DNA of 64,000 nt from Aliiroseovarius sp. Z3 (GCF_029105185.1 NZ_JAFMZK010000001.1:518244-582243); one strand, 5' to 3'. Shown: positions 19,077 to 30,489, counted from the first letter of the stretch. Program-made: numbers and translations. The notes: a model not told the origin generated them from the letters alone.

Positions 19077-20897
19077 ATGTGTGGTATCGTAGGGGTTCTG
19101 GGAAATCACGAGGCCGCGCCGATCCTGGTCGAAGCCCTGAAACGGCTGGAATATCGCGGCTATGACAGCGCCGGGATCGCGACCATCAATGACGCGGGTC
19201 AGTTGGATCGCCGCCGCGCGGTCGGCAAGCTGGTGAACCTGTCGGACCTGCTGGTCCACAATCCGCTGGCCGGGAAATCCGGCATCGGCCACACCCGCTG
19301 GGCCACCCATGGCGCACCCACCACGGAAAACGCCCATCCGCACAAGGCGGGACCGGTCGCGGTGGTGCATAACGGGATCATCGAGAACTTCCGCGAGTTG
19401 CGCGAAAAACTTGCCGCTGACGGGCTGGAGTTTTCGACCGAGACCGATACGGAAACCGTTGCCCTTCTGGCACAAAGCCATATCGCGCGCGGCAAATCCC
19501 CGAAAGATGCCGTCGCCGCAACACTGGCGGAACTCGACGGTGCTTTTGCCCTGTGCTTCCTGTTCGATGGCGAAGATGACTTGATGATCGCCGCCCGCAA
19601 GGGCAGCCCCTTGGCCATCGGCCATGGCGACGGCGAGATGTTCGTGGGTTCCGACGCCATCGCACTGGCCCCGATGACCGACCGCATCACCTATCTGGAA
19701 GAAGGCGACTGGGCCGTCATCACCCGCGACGGGGCCGAAATCTATGACGATAACGGCCGCCTTGCCAACCGCCCGATGAAACAGGTCCGCCTTGACGCCG
19801 CCCGGATCGAGAAAGGCGGTTACAAGCACTTTATGGCGAAAGAGATTGCCCAGCAGCCCACAGTCGTGGGTGAAGTTCTGAACGCCTATGTGAAAGGCGA
19901 CCGGATCGCCATGGATATGGGGGGCATCAACTTCGCCGATGTGGATCGCCTGTCCATCGTCGCCTGCGGCACCGCCTACTATGCCGGGCTGGTCGCGAAA
20001 TACTGGTTTGAACACCACGCCCGCCTGCCCGTCGATATCGACGTGGCATCGGAATTTCGCTATCGCGAGGCACCCTTTGCCCCGAAAACCCTCGGCGTCT
20101 TTGTCAGCCAATCCGGCGAAACCGCCGACACGCTGGCCGCGCTGCGCTATTCGTCGGGCAAGGTGGACAAGATCGTCAGCCTGATCAACGTGCCTGAAAG
20201 CTCGATCGCGCGGGAAAGTGATGTGGCGGTGGAAATTCATGCGGGGCCGGAAGTGTCCGTGGCCTCGACCAAGGCGTTCACCTGCCAGTTGACCTGTTTC
20301 GCCATCATGGCGCTCAAGGCTGCCCATGACCGCGGGCATCTGGACGATGCTGGCCTGGCCGCACATCTGACAGACCTGCGTCAGTTGCCGGGTCTGATGA
20401 GCCACGCGCTGACCATCGACACCGCCACGAAAGAGATCGCCACAAAACTGGCCGAGGCACGCGACGTGCTGTTCCTTGGACGCGGGCAGATGTTCCCGCT
20501 TGCCCTTGAAGGCGCGCTGAAACTGAAAGAAATCAGCTATATACACGCCGAAGGTTATGCTTCTGGCGAGTTGAAACATGGCCCCATTGCCTTGGTCGAC
20601 AAGGCCACGCCGACAGTGGTGATGGCCCCCCATGACGGGCTGTTCGACAAGACCGTGTCGAATATGCAGGAAGTCATGGCACGCGGCGGGCGGGTTGTGC
20701 TTGTCTCGGACGCGCGCGCCGCGAAAGAGGCTGGCGACGGCGTCTGGCAATCGCTTGCCCTGCCCGAAGCGCCGGAACTTGTGCAGCCGATCCTCTATGC
20801 GATCCCGGCCCAGCTTCTGGCCTATCACACGGCAATTGCCAAAGGCACCGATGTGGACCAGCCGCGCAACCTTGCCAAATCGGTCACGGTCGAATGA
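19077..20897 (+). CDS. glmS: Glutamine-fructose-6-phosphate aminotransferase
   Basis: 606 aa. The mature N-terminus is the nucleophile Cys (MCGIVGVLGNHE); RYRG-like YRGYDSAG and HTRWATHGAP mark the glutaminase, and two SIS domains follow (SQSGETADT and GRGQMFPLALEGALKLKE). It supplies glucosamine-6-phosphate to GlmU's pathway. Downstream it overlaps the alkD-like gene by 4 bp (ATGA). Confidence 0.97.
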   Translation: MCGIVGVLGNHEAAPILVEALKRLEYRGYDSAGIATINDAGQLDRRRAVGKLVNLSDLLVHNPLAGKSGIGHTRWATHGAPTTENAHPHKAGPVAVVHNGIIENFRELREKLAADGLEFSTETDTETVALLAQSHIARGKSPKDAVAATLAELDGAFALCFLFDGEDDLMIAARKGSPLAIGHGDGEMFVGSDAIALAPMTDRITYLEEGDWAVITRDGAEIYDDNGRLANRPMKQVRLDAARIEKGGYKHFMAKEIAQQPTVVGEVLNAYVKGDRIAMDMGGINFADVDRLSIVACGTAYYAGLVAKYWFEHHARLPVDIDVASEFRYREAPFAPKTLGVFVSQSGETADTLAALRYSSGKVDKIVSLINVPESSIARESDVAVEIHAGPEVSVASTKAFTCQLTCFAIMALKAAHDRGHLDDAGLAAHLTDLRQLPGLMSHALTIDTATKEIATKLAEARDVLFLGRGQMFPLALEGALKLKEISYIHAEGYASGELKHGPIALVDKATPTVVMAPHDGLFDKTVSNMQEVMARGGRVVLVSDARAAKEAGDGVWQSLALPEAPELVQPILYAIPAQLLAYHTAIAKGTDVDQPRNLAKSVTVE

Positions 20898-21571
20898 CGC
20901 TGAGCGAGGCGCTGGCCGCCCTGCGCGCCCATGTGGAAGAGGGTCGTGCCGAAGGCATGGCCGCCTATCACAAGCAAACGCGCGAGGTTCTGGGCATCCC
21001 CAACCCGGCGCTGAACGATCTGACAAAAACATGGCGGCAAAGCCTGACGGTTGAGGATCGCGTCCGCTTGGCCGACGAGCTTTGGAAAACCGATATCTTT
21101 GAAGCCCGGATTGCCGCTGCAAAGCTGCTGACACAGGCCCGCTTGCGCCCGGACGGGGACGCTTGGGCCTTGATCCAAAGCTGGGTGCCCGATTTTGACA
21201 GTTGGGCGATTGCGGATCATGCCTGCATGGCCGGTCAGAAGCGTTTGGTCGCTGATCCGTCGCGCATCGACACGGTCGAGGGTTGGACAAGGTCTGACCA
21301 CCTGTGGACCCGTCGCGCCGCGCTGGTCATCACTCTGCCTTGGACCAAGCAGAACAACCCGAAGCCGGATGATCTTGCGATCCGCGACCGCGTGCTGGGC
21401 TGGGCGGCCGGTTATGTTGATGACCCCGAATGGTTCATCCAAAAAGCAATCGCATGGTGGCTGCGCGACCTTTCCAAACACGACCCCGCACGCGTAAGCG
21501 CCTTCCTTGAGGCGCATGGTGACAGGCTGAAAGCCTTTGCGCGGAAAGAGGCGGGGAAGTATCTGGCCTAA
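20894..21571 (+). CDS. DNA alkylation repair protein, AlkD family
   Basis: A 225-aa all-helical HEAT-repeat-like protein. Characteristic parts are VPDFDSWAIADHAC, WTRSDHLWTRRAALV and FIQKAIAWWLRDLSK, which match the DNA alkylation repair family whose Trp/Asp/Arg residues contact alkylated purines. It is coupled to glmS by an ATGA overlap. Its stop overlaps the stop of the convergent small membrane protein gene by 4 bp. Confidence 0.9.
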   Translation: MTLSEALAALRAHVEEGRAEGMAAYHKQTREVLGIPNPALNDLTKTWRQSLTVEDRVRLADELWKTDIFEARIAAAKLLTQARLRPDGDAWALIQSWVPDFDSWAIADHACMAGQKRLVADPSRIDTVEGWTRSDHLWTRRAALVITLPWTKQNNPKPDDLAIRDRVLGWAAGYVDDPEWFIQKAIAWWLRDLSKHDPARVSAFLEAHGDRLKAFARKEAGKYLA

Positions 21572-21768
21572 CGCCTTGTTTTCACGACAAAGGACAGCGC
21601 AAGGCAGATAAGCCCCGCGATGCCAAGGATGACGGACAGCGGCAGGAAGAAGCTTTCCTGAAGCACACCGTTTTCATCCACACCGCCATAAAAGGTCCGC
21701 TCGGCGGCCCAGGATGCGGCGGCAAAAACAAGTGACACCAGTCCAATCGTTCGCAATAGGTTTTTCAC
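21568..21768 (-). CDS. Small two-helix membrane protein
   Basis: 66 aa with hydrophobic segments at about 5-22 and 40-60, a short polar loop and a basic C-terminus (VVKTRR). No family recognised. The organisation looks like a real small membrane protein (basic ends, clear start), but there is no supporting context: it is convergent with alkD and isolated from the upstream gene. Confidence 0.55.
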   Translation of the reverse strand: MKNLLRTIGLVSLVFAAASWAAERTFYGGVDENGVLQESFFLPLSVILGIAGLICLALSFVVKTRR

Positions 21769-21944
21769 TTCTATATCCCTTCAGGGTTAAGTTTTGGGTT
21801 GCTGTATCAGAATTCACATAATCGGGTGCCTGTCCTGATGTGTTAACCAACTGGCGCATTAAATACGCAGTAACACTTGCGCCTAGCGAAAGACCGTGCC
21901 CCTTTCCGTGCGAGACCAGCAAGGTTTGTTTTGCATGCGCACAC

Positions 21945-22925
21945 TCAGCCGGGCATCAGCCGTCTGAACACACGCCGTGCCAACGTGGCCCCAGACGCCA
22001 CACCTGCATCCATATCTGATAAGATGCCCATGATCGCAGGCTCCAGATCGGCAACCCGCCTTCCCCGATGGGGTCTGTCTTGTAGCAGAGCTTCTACGCG
22101 GTCTTCGGACCAGTTCAGCATCTTGGCTAAGTCCTCGGCATAGAACGCTGGATAGGTTTCATGGTCCCCATCCACCCGTTCAGTCCATTCAGCCTTTTTG
22201 CCAAGTAACCGGGACAAACGCGCCTTAACCTCACCCGCGTAAGTGTGATCGCGCTCGTACAGGTTCAACACTCTGAAAATTTCGACGTCCACGGCATCAA
22301 TTGTCTTTGTGTTGAAGTGTTTGGCAGGCAACGGGATATCGCTGAAGTATTCTGCGCCAACAACGTCGCGAAACACCTTGACGCTATCGTGCTTCCCATA
22401 TTCGAAACCATGTACATTGTCGCCAAACAATGCGCGATATGAACGCATCAGGAATTGATAATCAAACATTCCTCGGCGTCTTGAGATAAACCGCTCATAG
22501 CCAGTCTTGTTCGTATCGTTGGTGGTTAGCTCCCGATAATAGCTGACGCGATAGTCCACTGCGTTACGAAGAAAAAGGACAGCGTGGGCGTCGGCATACC
22601 CCAGCGCCCTGAAATCATTCACGATACGCATGAGATGCAGCGCCATCCTCGGCGCACTCCATGCTTCCGAGGATAGAATGACCGTTTCTGCTCCGGCCTC
22701 TCGCACTTCGTCGATCAACCGTTTTGGGGTTGCCACATCTTCATTTGCGTTAAACCGATACGCCAGCTCAGAGTGGCGATGTCCCAGACTTCTATTGGCG
22801 TTGGCCACGGAAGCCGGATAGAGAATTCCACGCTCCAGCAGTTTTTCTCGATTGTCGAAAAGGTGATTCTGGATCGAGGTCGAGCCGGTCTTATACGTGC
22901 CCAGATGGAATATGATCTTTGCCAT
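21945..22925 (-). CDS. Sulfotransferase-like protein
   Basis: 326 aa. HLGTYKTGSTSIQNHLF at the N-terminus is the PAPS 5'-phosphosulfate loop, and AVLFLRNAVDYRVSYYREL fits the 3'-phosphate-binding helix. The gene looks less G+C-rich than its neighbours and uses more A/T-ending codons, suggesting later acquisition; I did not compute this. It stands alone between convergent or unrelated genes. The acceptor substrate is unknown; surface polysaccharide sulfation is plausible. Confidence 0.85.
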   Translation of the reverse strand: MAKIIFHLGTYKTGSTSIQNHLFDNREKLLERGILYPASVANANRSLGHRHSELAYRFNANEDVATPKRLIDEVREAGAETVILSSEAWSAPRMALHLMRIVNDFRALGYADAHAVLFLRNAVDYRVSYYRELTTNDTNKTGYERFISRRRGMFDYQFLMRSYRALFGDNVHGFEYGKHDSVKVFRDVVGAEYFSDIPLPAKHFNTKTIDAVDVEIFRVLNLYERDHTYAGEVKARLSRLLGKKAEWTERVDGDHETYPAFYAEDLAKMLNWSEDRVEALLQDRPHRGRRVADLEPAIMGILSDMDAGVASGATLARRVFRRLMPG

Positions 22926-23042
22926 CGGATCCCTTTTCGTTCCAGTTCAGGCTTCGTTGCTTGACGCTTTAGCGTTTCAAGCCCGTTATCCATAATGCAC
23001 AATTCTACAATGGTTCAATCTCATTCATATGACACAACCAAG

Positions 23043-24695
23043 TCAGTCGCGTAACTCGCGCCGCATGATCTTTCCCGTTGCAGTCATTGGAAGTTTATCA
23101 ACAAACTCAACCTGCCGGGGGGCAACATGGGGGCTGATCCGGTCGCGCACCAACCAGATCAACTGATCAGCCATCTCAGTTTCGCACGCACCCTTGCGCA
23201 GCACGACGAAGGCTTTCACGGCCTCGGTTCTAAGGGGGTCGGGCACGCCCACTACCGCGGCCATCGCGACGTCTGGATGGGTCTGCAAACAGTTTTCGAT
23301 TTCGGACGGGCCAATGCGATACCCGGCCGAGGTGATTACATCATCATCCCGACTGGCGAAGGTAAAATACCCCTGCTCATCCCGCACGGCCAGATCGCCT
23401 GTGCGCATCCAGTCGCCGTCGAATTTTGCGGCCGTCTTATCGGGCAGGTTCCAATAGCGCAGAAACATCACGGGGTCGCCCCGGCGCACGGCAATCTCGC
23501 CCATTTCGCCGGGGGCGCAGGGGACGCCTTGCGCGTCGATCACTGCCACCTCGTGGCCCGGAATGGGCTGCCCCATGCTGCCGGGTTTGACAGACATTGC
23601 GCCGGCCACGGACGACAGGACAAGATTGCATTCGGTCTGGCCATAGAACTCGTTCACATTCACGGCCAGAACGTCACGCGCCCAGCCCAGCAACCCGGCG
23701 CCAAGGCTTTCACCCCCCGACCCGATTGTGCGAATGTGGACACCCTCCGGCGGCGCATCAGATTGCCGCAGCAGCTTCAAGGCAGTCGGCGGCATGAACA
23801 GGTTGCGGATCTTGTGCTTGGCAATCAGAGCATAGGCCGCGTCGGCTTCGAACTTGCGCATGCGGTGGCTGACAATGGGCACACCGAAATAAAGGAACGG
23901 CAGTGCCAGATCCATCAGACCGCCAATCCACGCCCAGTCGGCAGGCGTCCAGCCTTTGTCACCGGATTGCGGAAAATCTTCGTTATAGGTTTCTACGCAG
24001 GGCAGATGGCCCAGAAGAAACCGATGCGCGTGCAAAACCCCTTTTGGGGGTCCGGTGGTGCCGGACGTGTAAATCATCACAGCCGGATCGTCCGCCAGCG
24101 TGATTTCGGGAACCGGCAGCGGGCTGGACGCGTTAATCTCGGCCCAGAAATCACGTGCCGCATCGGTTGGGCTGGTTGTATAGACCTCGATCAGGTCAGA
24201 AAGGTCCGCCCGGATCTCGGAAACTTTTGGCAGGTTTGGGGCATCAGTGACCAAAATCCGTGCGCCACTGTCAGACAGGCGATAGGCCAGCGCATCAGCG
24301 CCAAACAAGGTGAACAATGGCAGAACCACCGCGCCCAGCTTATAGGCCGCGAAATGCGTGATCAGCACCTCTGGCCCCTGCCCCAGCAACACTGCGATCC
24401 GGTCGCCCTTGCGCAAACCACGCGCCTGCAGCGCCGTTGCCAGCCGATCGGACGCCGCTTTCAATGCGCCGAAGCTCCAGTCCTGAGCTGCCCCATCTTG
24501 CGCCACATGGGTCAGCGCAACGCGACCAGCCTCCACCGCGGCCCAACTGTCGCAGCACCGTTCGGCGATGTTGAAATGTTCGGGAATATCCCACGCGAAA
24601 TCATCGCGCATATCCTGCCAATTTCCCCATTGGGCAATCAGCTTGCGCGCCCGACCATGGGCCAGCCAGTCCGCGTCAGACAGACGCGCGGTCAC
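23043..24695 (-). CDS. Acyl-CoA synthetase (AMP-forming)
   Basis: A 550-aa ANL-superfamily enzyme. The P-loop is MIYTSGTTGPPKGVLHAH, the adenylate region EFYGQTECNLVL, the hinge TGDLAVRDEQGYF and the A10 lysine motif MTATGKIMRREL. It activates a carboxylic acid with ATP and CoA. The substrate cannot be read from sequence; medium-chain or branched acids are common for this group. The start overlaps nothing upstream; the downstream lipoprotein gene begins its stop side 4 bp inside it. Confidence 0.9.
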   Translation of the reverse strand: MTARLSDADWLAHGRARKLIAQWGNWQDMRDDFAWDIPEHFNIAERCCDSWAAVEAGRVALTHVAQDGAAQDWSFGALKAASDRLATALQARGLRKGDRIAVLLGQGPEVLITHFAAYKLGAVVLPLFTLFGADALAYRLSDSGARILVTDAPNLPKVSEIRADLSDLIEVYTTSPTDAARDFWAEINASSPLPVPEITLADDPAVMIYTSGTTGPPKGVLHAHRFLLGHLPCVETYNEDFPQSGDKGWTPADWAWIGGLMDLALPFLYFGVPIVSHRMRKFEADAAYALIAKHKIRNLFMPPTALKLLRQSDAPPEGVHIRTIGSGGESLGAGLLGWARDVLAVNVNEFYGQTECNLVLSSVAGAMSVKPGSMGQPIPGHEVAVIDAQGVPCAPGEMGEIAVRRGDPVMFLRYWNLPDKTAAKFDGDWMRTGDLAVRDEQGYFTFASRDDDVITSAGYRIGPSEIENCLQTHPDVAMAAVVGVPDPLRTEAVKAFVVLRKGACETEMADQLIWLVRDRISPHVAPRQVEFVDKLPMTATGKIMRRELRD

Positions 24696-25159
24696 GATCC
24701 AAAGACAACCAGCTCATGCAGGCCCGAGATGTCGAGGTCCAGCAACTGAAGCGTCGACAAAGATACGCGGCTTCCGCCACCCGACGCGGGGCGCAGGGTC
24801 ACTTTCACGGTACGGCCCGTTGTTTTGGATTGCACACGGCCTTGCGTCTCGGACGACACAAGCGAGGTTTCGACCCAGAAACCCGGCGCGGTGGGATCGC
24901 CAAGGCTGGCCACAGTGACCCCCAATGACCCGGCCGCGGCGTTGGGCGCGGTCGTCGCAGCCGCCATCCGGTCTTGTTCCGTGGCGGTATCCAACTCGTC
25001 CACGGTAATCGCGTCTTCCGGCGGCGCGGGCGGCAGATCGGAGTTATAGGTCGGCTGGTTTTGCAAATGCGGTGGGCGGGGCATGATATTGTTCATGTCC
25101 AAACCGGAACAGCCGGCCAGGGTCAGACAAATCGCGGGCATAAGAATGACATGTTTCAT
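24692..25159 (-). CDS. Putative lipoprotein
   Basis: 155 aa from the ATG at 25159. The signal MKHVILMPAICLTLAGCSG ends in a good lipobox (LAGC), predicting lipidation of Cys17. Then comes a Pro-rich segment (about 25-50) and a C-terminal domain of about 85 aa (LGDPTAPGFWVETSLVS...) of unknown function. A longer ORF from 25207 would bury the signal and is unlikely. Because it lies upstream of and overlaps the acyl-CoA synthetase by 4 bp, the two may be co-transcribed. Confidence 0.75.
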   Translation of the reverse strand: MKHVILMPAICLTLAGCSGLDMNNIMPRPPHLQNQPTYNSDLPPAPPEDAITVDELDTATEQDRMAAATTAPNAAAGSLGVTVASLGDPTAPGFWVETSLVSSETQGRVQSKTTGRTVKVTLRPASGGGSRVSLSTLQLLDLDISGLHELVVFGS

Positions 25160-25253
25160 ATCCGCAGCGTGGCGCAATTCGCCGACTGATTCAACGGCAG
25201 AATTCACCGATCATTGACTTGCGCGCCTGCCCGCCCGTGCATAGGTTCAGGGC

Positions 25254-26261
25254 ATGAATACACCTCGGCTTGTCGATCCGTTCATGCGAGCGGTCACTTA
25301 TCTGCGCCTGTCCGTCACGGACCGGTGTGATTTCCGTTGCACCTATTGCATGTCCGAGAACATGACCTTCCTGCCCAAGAAAGACCTGCTGACATTAGAG
25401 GAGCTGGACCGCATATGTTCGGCCTTCATCGGTCTGGGCGTGCGCAAGCTGCGCATCACCGGGGGGGAGCCACTTGTGCGCAAGGGAATCATCGGCTTCT
25501 TCGAAGGCATGGGCCGTCATCTGGACAGCGGTGCGCTGGACGAGCTGACGTTGACCACCAACGGCTCGCAACTTCATCGCTTTGCCAAGGAGCTGTATGC
25601 GGCAGGTGTGCGGCGGGTGAATATCTCGCTTGATACGCTGGACGAAGAGAAGTTCGCCCGGATCACCCGCTGGGGTCGACTGCCACAGGTCATGCGCGGG
25701 ATCGACGCGGCGCTCGAGGCTGGATTGAACGTCAAGATCAACGCGGTTGCCCTCAAGGGGTTCAATGACAGCGAGCTGTTCGAGCTGGTAGACTGGTGCG
25801 CGCAAAAGGGTATGGACCTGACCTTCATCGAGGTCATGCCGATGGGTGACATGGGGGAAGAGGATCGGCTGGACCAGTATTGGCCGCTCTCAGATCTGCG
25901 TGCGCAACTGGCTGAACGCCTGACCTTGACGGATTTGGATCTGTCGACTGGTGGCCCCGCGCGATACATGAGGGTTGAAGAGACGGGTCAGAAGATCGGC
26001 CTGATCACCCCCCTGACCCATAATTTCTGCGAAAGCTGCAACCGTGTCAGGATGAGCTGCACCGGCCAGCTTTATACCTGTCTGGGACATGACGGCATGT
26101 CGGACCTGCGCGCGCCCCTGCGCGCATCCGAAAGCGATGCGGTGCTGATCGACGCGATTCACGCCGCCATCGGACGCAAACCGAAGGGGCATGATTTCGA
26201 CTACTCCCGACAGGGGGTTCAGGGCCAAACGATCCGCCACATGAACCACACGGGTGGCTAA
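25254..26261 (+). CDS. moaA: GTP 3',8-cyclase MoaA (molybdenum cofactor)
   Basis: A 335-aa radical SAM enzyme. The N-terminal 4Fe-4S motif is C-x3-C-x2-C (Cys25, Cys29, Cys32; [10 protein letters not shown]), the C-terminal cluster is [14 protein letters not shown], and the protein ends in the catalytically needed Gly-Gly (NHTGG). With MoaC it makes cyclic pyranopterin monophosphate. No other moa gene is adjacent. It is divergent from the lipoprotein gene. Confidence 0.96.
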   Translation: MNTPRLVDPFMRAVTYLRLSVTDRCDFRCTYCMSENMTFLPKKDLLTLEELDRICSAFIGLGVRKLRITGGEPLVRKGIIGFFEGMGRHLDSGALDELTLTTNGSQLHRFAKELYAAGVRRVNISLDTLDEEKFARITRWGRLPQVMRGIDAALEAGLNVKINAVALKGFNDSELFELVDWCAQKGMDLTFIEVMPMGDMGEEDRLDQYWPLSDLRAQLAERLTLTDLDLSTGGPARYMRVEETGQKIGLITPLTHNFCESCNRVRMSCTGQLYTCLGHDGMSDLRAPLRASESDAVLIDAIHAAIGRKPKGHDFDYSRQGVQGQTIRHMNHTGG

Positions 26262-26276
26262 GGCGAAGGCTGGCGC

Positions 26277-27437
26277 TTACACGGGCATGCGCTGCTCGAC
26301 CACCTCAACCCACCATGAGCACCCCTGCGGAATGATGTCGTCGTTGAAGTTGTATTCCGGGTGATGAACCATGGCGGTGTCACCATTGCCCACCAGGATA
26401 TAGGCCCCCGGCCGTTCCTCCAGCATATAGGCGAAATCCTCGCCGCCCATGATCAGGGGGGCGTCCTCGCATTCGCCGGCGACAGTCCGCGCCGCTTGCG
26501 CGGCGTGATCGGTCTCAGCCGCGTGGTTCACCATAACCGGATAGTTTCGGTCATATCGCACATCGACGGATCCACCAAAGGCCGCGGCAATCCCGTTGCA
26601 AATGGCGTGAACCCGTTCTTCGGCCAGATCACGAACGTCCTCTGATAGCGTTCGCACCGTGCCAAGAAGGTGAGCTTCTTGCGGTATCACATTGAAAGTT
26701 TTGGAACTTGTCTCGAAAGACGTGATCGACACAACCACCTGTTCCGTCGGATCGGCATTGCGCGATGCGATGGACTGCAAGGCCTGAACGGCTTGCGAGG
26801 CCATCACCACCGGATCAATCGTATCGTGTGGCTTGGCAGCATGTCCCCCGCGACCTTCGAAACGAATGTCCAACAGGTCGGTTGCTGCGAAGAACGGGCC
26901 GGGTCGGATCGCGAATGTGCCTGCATCGTGGCCGGGCCAGTTGTGCATGCCATACACTTCCTGAATGCCGAACCGCTCCATCAACCCGTCCTCGCACATG
27001 ACGCGTCCACCCCCGCCACCTTCTTCGGCAGGTTGGAAGATCACGACACAGGTTCCGTCGAAATTCCGGGTTTCAGCCAGATATTGCGCTGCGCCCAGCA
27101 GCATTGCCGTGTGCCCATCATGGCCGCAGGCGTGCATCTTGCCGGGATTGGTCGAAGCATAATCCAATCCGGTCGCCTCTTCGATCGGCAGCGCATCCAT
27201 ATCGGCGCGCAGCCCGACAACCCGGCCTGCCGTATCGCTGCGCCCCTTGATAACGCCGACAACCCCTGTACGTCCGATCCCTTCCACCACATCGTCACAG
27301 CCAAAAGCGCGAAGCTTCTCGGCAACGATGCCAGCGGTGCGGTGGGTGTCGAACAACAGCTCTGGATGCGCATGGAAATCGCGTCGCCAAGCGGTAATGT
27401 CGTCTTTCAACTCGTGAAATCGGTTCCTGATCGGCAC
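26277..27437 (-). CDS. M20-family amidohydrolase / aminoacyl hydrolase
   Basis: 386 aa from a GTG start at 27437, which has AAAGG 7 nt upstream; the longer ORF from 27539 adds a Cys-rich leader lacking in the family. Metal-site motifs are GLRADMDALPI, MHACGHDGHTAMLLG, QPAEEGGGGG and IMGGEDFAYML. Members hydrolyse N-acyl amino acids or related amides. It is divergent from a peptide-type importer, suggesting that the imported compound may be its substrate. Confidence 0.88.
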   Translation of the reverse strand: MPIRNRFHELKDDITAWRRDFHAHPELLFDTHRTAGIVAEKLRAFGCDDVVEGIGRTGVVGVIKGRSDTAGRVVGLRADMDALPIEEATGLDYASTNPGKMHACGHDGHTAMLLGAAQYLAETRNFDGTCVVIFQPAEEGGGGGRVMCEDGLMERFGIQEVYGMHNWPGHDAGTFAIRPGPFFAATDLLDIRFEGRGGHAAKPHDTIDPVVMASQAVQALQSIASRNADPTEQVVVSITSFETSSKTFNVIPQEAHLLGTVRTLSEDVRDLAEERVHAICNGIAAAFGGSVDVRYDRNYPVMVNHAAETDHAAQAARTVAGECEDAPLIMGGEDFAYMLEERPGAYILVGNGDTAMVHHPEYNFNDDIIPQGCSWWVEVVEQRMPV

Positions 27438-27564
27438 GTTTTGACCTTTCCAGATGAAGTGCTGTGCGGATTTGGCGAACCAGCAAAGAATCCTTCCGCA
27501 TGTGTGACAATGCGCGGCTTGGCCGTCTGGTTCAACCATAGAGCCGACGCAGGTGATATATTTG

Positions 27565-27578
27565 GGTCAAATCTGACC
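27565..27578. promoter_or_regulatory. Inverted repeat GGTCA-N4-TGACC between divergent genes
   Basis: A perfect 5-bp inverted repeat with spacer AATC, in the 278-bp region between the M20 amidohydrolase and the importer genes. It sits where one regulator could control both promoters. No regulator gene is adjacent. Confidence 0.4.
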
Positions 27579-27715
27579 GCTATGGCGTGACATCGGCAAA
27601 CGGCAACGCTAAGCCTTGAAGACAAAGAACGGCCGTGCCGACGTCAGGCACCTTTGTCATGAGTTGATGGTTTGAGCAGTACCGGGGCCACACCGACCAT
27701 GAAGAGGATGCGAGA

Positions 27716-29431
27716 ATGATGGGGAACAAACGGTCCGGCTGGGGATTGGCAACGGGGGTAGCTTTGTCACTGCTGCCAGCCGCCACATTGGCCGAGCGTG
27801 GTGCGGCGGGGCATCTGAACATCCTGTACTGGCAAGCCCCGACGATTTTGAACCCCTATCTGTCCAGCGGCCCAAAAGACATCGAACCTGCGTCGTTGGT
27901 GCTGGAACCTCTGGCCCGATACGACGAAACCGGCAATCTTGTGCCGTGGCTGGCTGCCGACATTCCGACACTGGCCAATGGTGGTATTTCGGACGATCTG
28001 ACGACTATCACGTGGAGGTTGCGCCCTGACCTGACATGGTCCGATGGAATGAACTTTACCGCGCATGATGTTGTTTTCACAGCGAATTATTGCATTTCCT
28101 CAGATGGAGGATGCCAGCAGGCAGGCAAGTTCTCGGATGTCACACGCGTTGAGGCAATGGATGATCTGACCGTCCGCCTGACATTCGCCGCCCCCAAACC
28201 TTTCCCCTATGGCCCGCTGGTTGGCGTCGAAACGCCGATTCTGCAGAAGGCGCAGTTTGAAGCCTGCATGGGCGCAGGCGCGCAAAGCTGTACCGCCCAG
28301 AACACCGCACCCATCGGCACCGGCCCGTTTCAAGTGACAGACTTCCGGGCGGGCGATGTCGTCACGTTCGAGGCCAATCCTCGCTATCGCGACCCAGAGA
28401 AACCGGGGTTTGCGACCGTAACCATCAAAGGTGGTGGGGATGCCATCAGCGCCGCCCGCGCCGTGCTGGAAACCGGCGAGATGGACTACGCGTGGAACCT
28501 TCAGGTGGACCCGGAAATCCTGAATACGATGGCCGATGGGGGCACAGGGCAGATCATCCGATCCTTCGGCACGCCGGTCGAAAGGTTGATGATCAACCGC
28601 ACGAATCCAGCGCCCTCTCTGGGCGATTTGCGCTCGACCCTCAAGGGCGGGCCGCACCCGTTTCTGACCGATCCCGCTGTTCTGGCCGCAATGTCCCTGG
28701 CCATCGACCGAACGGTGGTTGCCGAACTGGGCTATGGCGCGGCGGGCAAACCGATCTGCGATATCCTGCCTGCCCCGGCGATCTATGCCTCATCCGCCAA
28801 TGACACCTGCCTGACCCAAGATATCGACCGCGCCCGCCATCTTTTGGATGATGCGGGCTGGATCGACAGCGATGGCGACGGGGTGCGCGAGAAAGACGGG
28901 GTGCGCCTCTCGGTGCTGTTCCAAACCTCGACCAACCCGGTGCGGCAGGACACGCAGGCCTTGCTGAAATCCTGGTGGGCCGGGATCGGAATTGAAACCG
29001 AGTTGCGGCATATCGATCCATCGGTCTTTTTCGGCGGCGATCCGGGCAGCCCGGACACCTTCCAGAAGTTTTATGCCGACATCCAGATGTTCACCAACTT
29101 CTTTCCCGGCACCGACCCCGAGGCCTATCTGAACAACTGGACCTGCAAAAGCATCCCCGCCCCCGCCAATAACTGGCTGGGCTTCAACATCCCGCGCTAC
29201 TGCAATGCCGACTATGACGCGTTGGCAGCGGAACTGGCGCAAACTTCAGCACTGGAGGAGCGCGCTGTCATCGCCCGGCGCATGAATGACATGCTGATGC
29301 AGGCAGGCGCCCTGATCCCGCTGGTTCATCGCGGCGATGTCTCTGCGATCTCCAATACGCTGAAGGGCGTTCGGATGAATTCCTGGGACAGTGAGCTTTG
29401 GAACATCGCGGACTGGACCCGCGCCAAGTAA
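27716..29431 (+). CDS. Peptide/nickel-type ABC transporter substrate-binding protein
   Basis: 571 aa with a signal peptide (ending LPAATLA) and the family-5 solute-binding fold: LEPLARYDETGNLVPWLA, WSDGMNFTAHDVVFTANY and the C-terminal region with NDMLMQAGALIPLVHRGDV. It binds oligopeptides or similar solutes in the periplasm. Two permease genes follow. The start ATG at 27716 has GAGG upstream; a second ATG follows immediately. Confidence 0.92.
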   Translation: MMGNKRSGWGLATGVALSLLPAATLAERGAAGHLNILYWQAPTILNPYLSSGPKDIEPASLVLEPLARYDETGNLVPWLAADIPTLANGGISDDLTTITWRLRPDLTWSDGMNFTAHDVVFTANYCISSDGGCQQAGKFSDVTRVEAMDDLTVRLTFAAPKPFPYGPLVGVETPILQKAQFEACMGAGAQSCTAQNTAPIGTGPFQVTDFRAGDVVTFEANPRYRDPEKPGFATVTIKGGGDAISAARAVLETGEMDYAWNLQVDPEILNTMADGGTGQIIRSFGTPVERLMINRTNPAPSLGDLRSTLKGGPHPFLTDPAVLAAMSLAIDRTVVAELGYGAAGKPICDILPAPAIYASSANDTCLTQDIDRARHLLDDAGWIDSDGDGVREKDGVRLSVLFQTSTNPVRQDTQALLKSWWAGIGIETELRHIDPSVFFGGDPGSPDTFQKFYADIQMFTNFFPGTDPEAYLNNWTCKSIPAPANNWLGFNIPRYCNADYDALAAELAQTSALEERAVIARRMNDMLMQAGALIPLVHRGDVSAISNTLKGVRMNSWDSELWNIADWTRAK

Positions 29432-29495
29432 CATCGCTAGACTGTACCCACTTCCCACCGGTGCGGTGGACCGTCACAAGGACCGCGGGTCGCCC

Positions 29496-30489
<994 letters not shown>

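Noticed and set aside
18825..21290. An 821-codon minus-strand ORF
   Set aside because: Antisense shadow of glmS and alkD in high-G+C DNA; Arg/His/Gly-rich translation and no ribosome-binding site.
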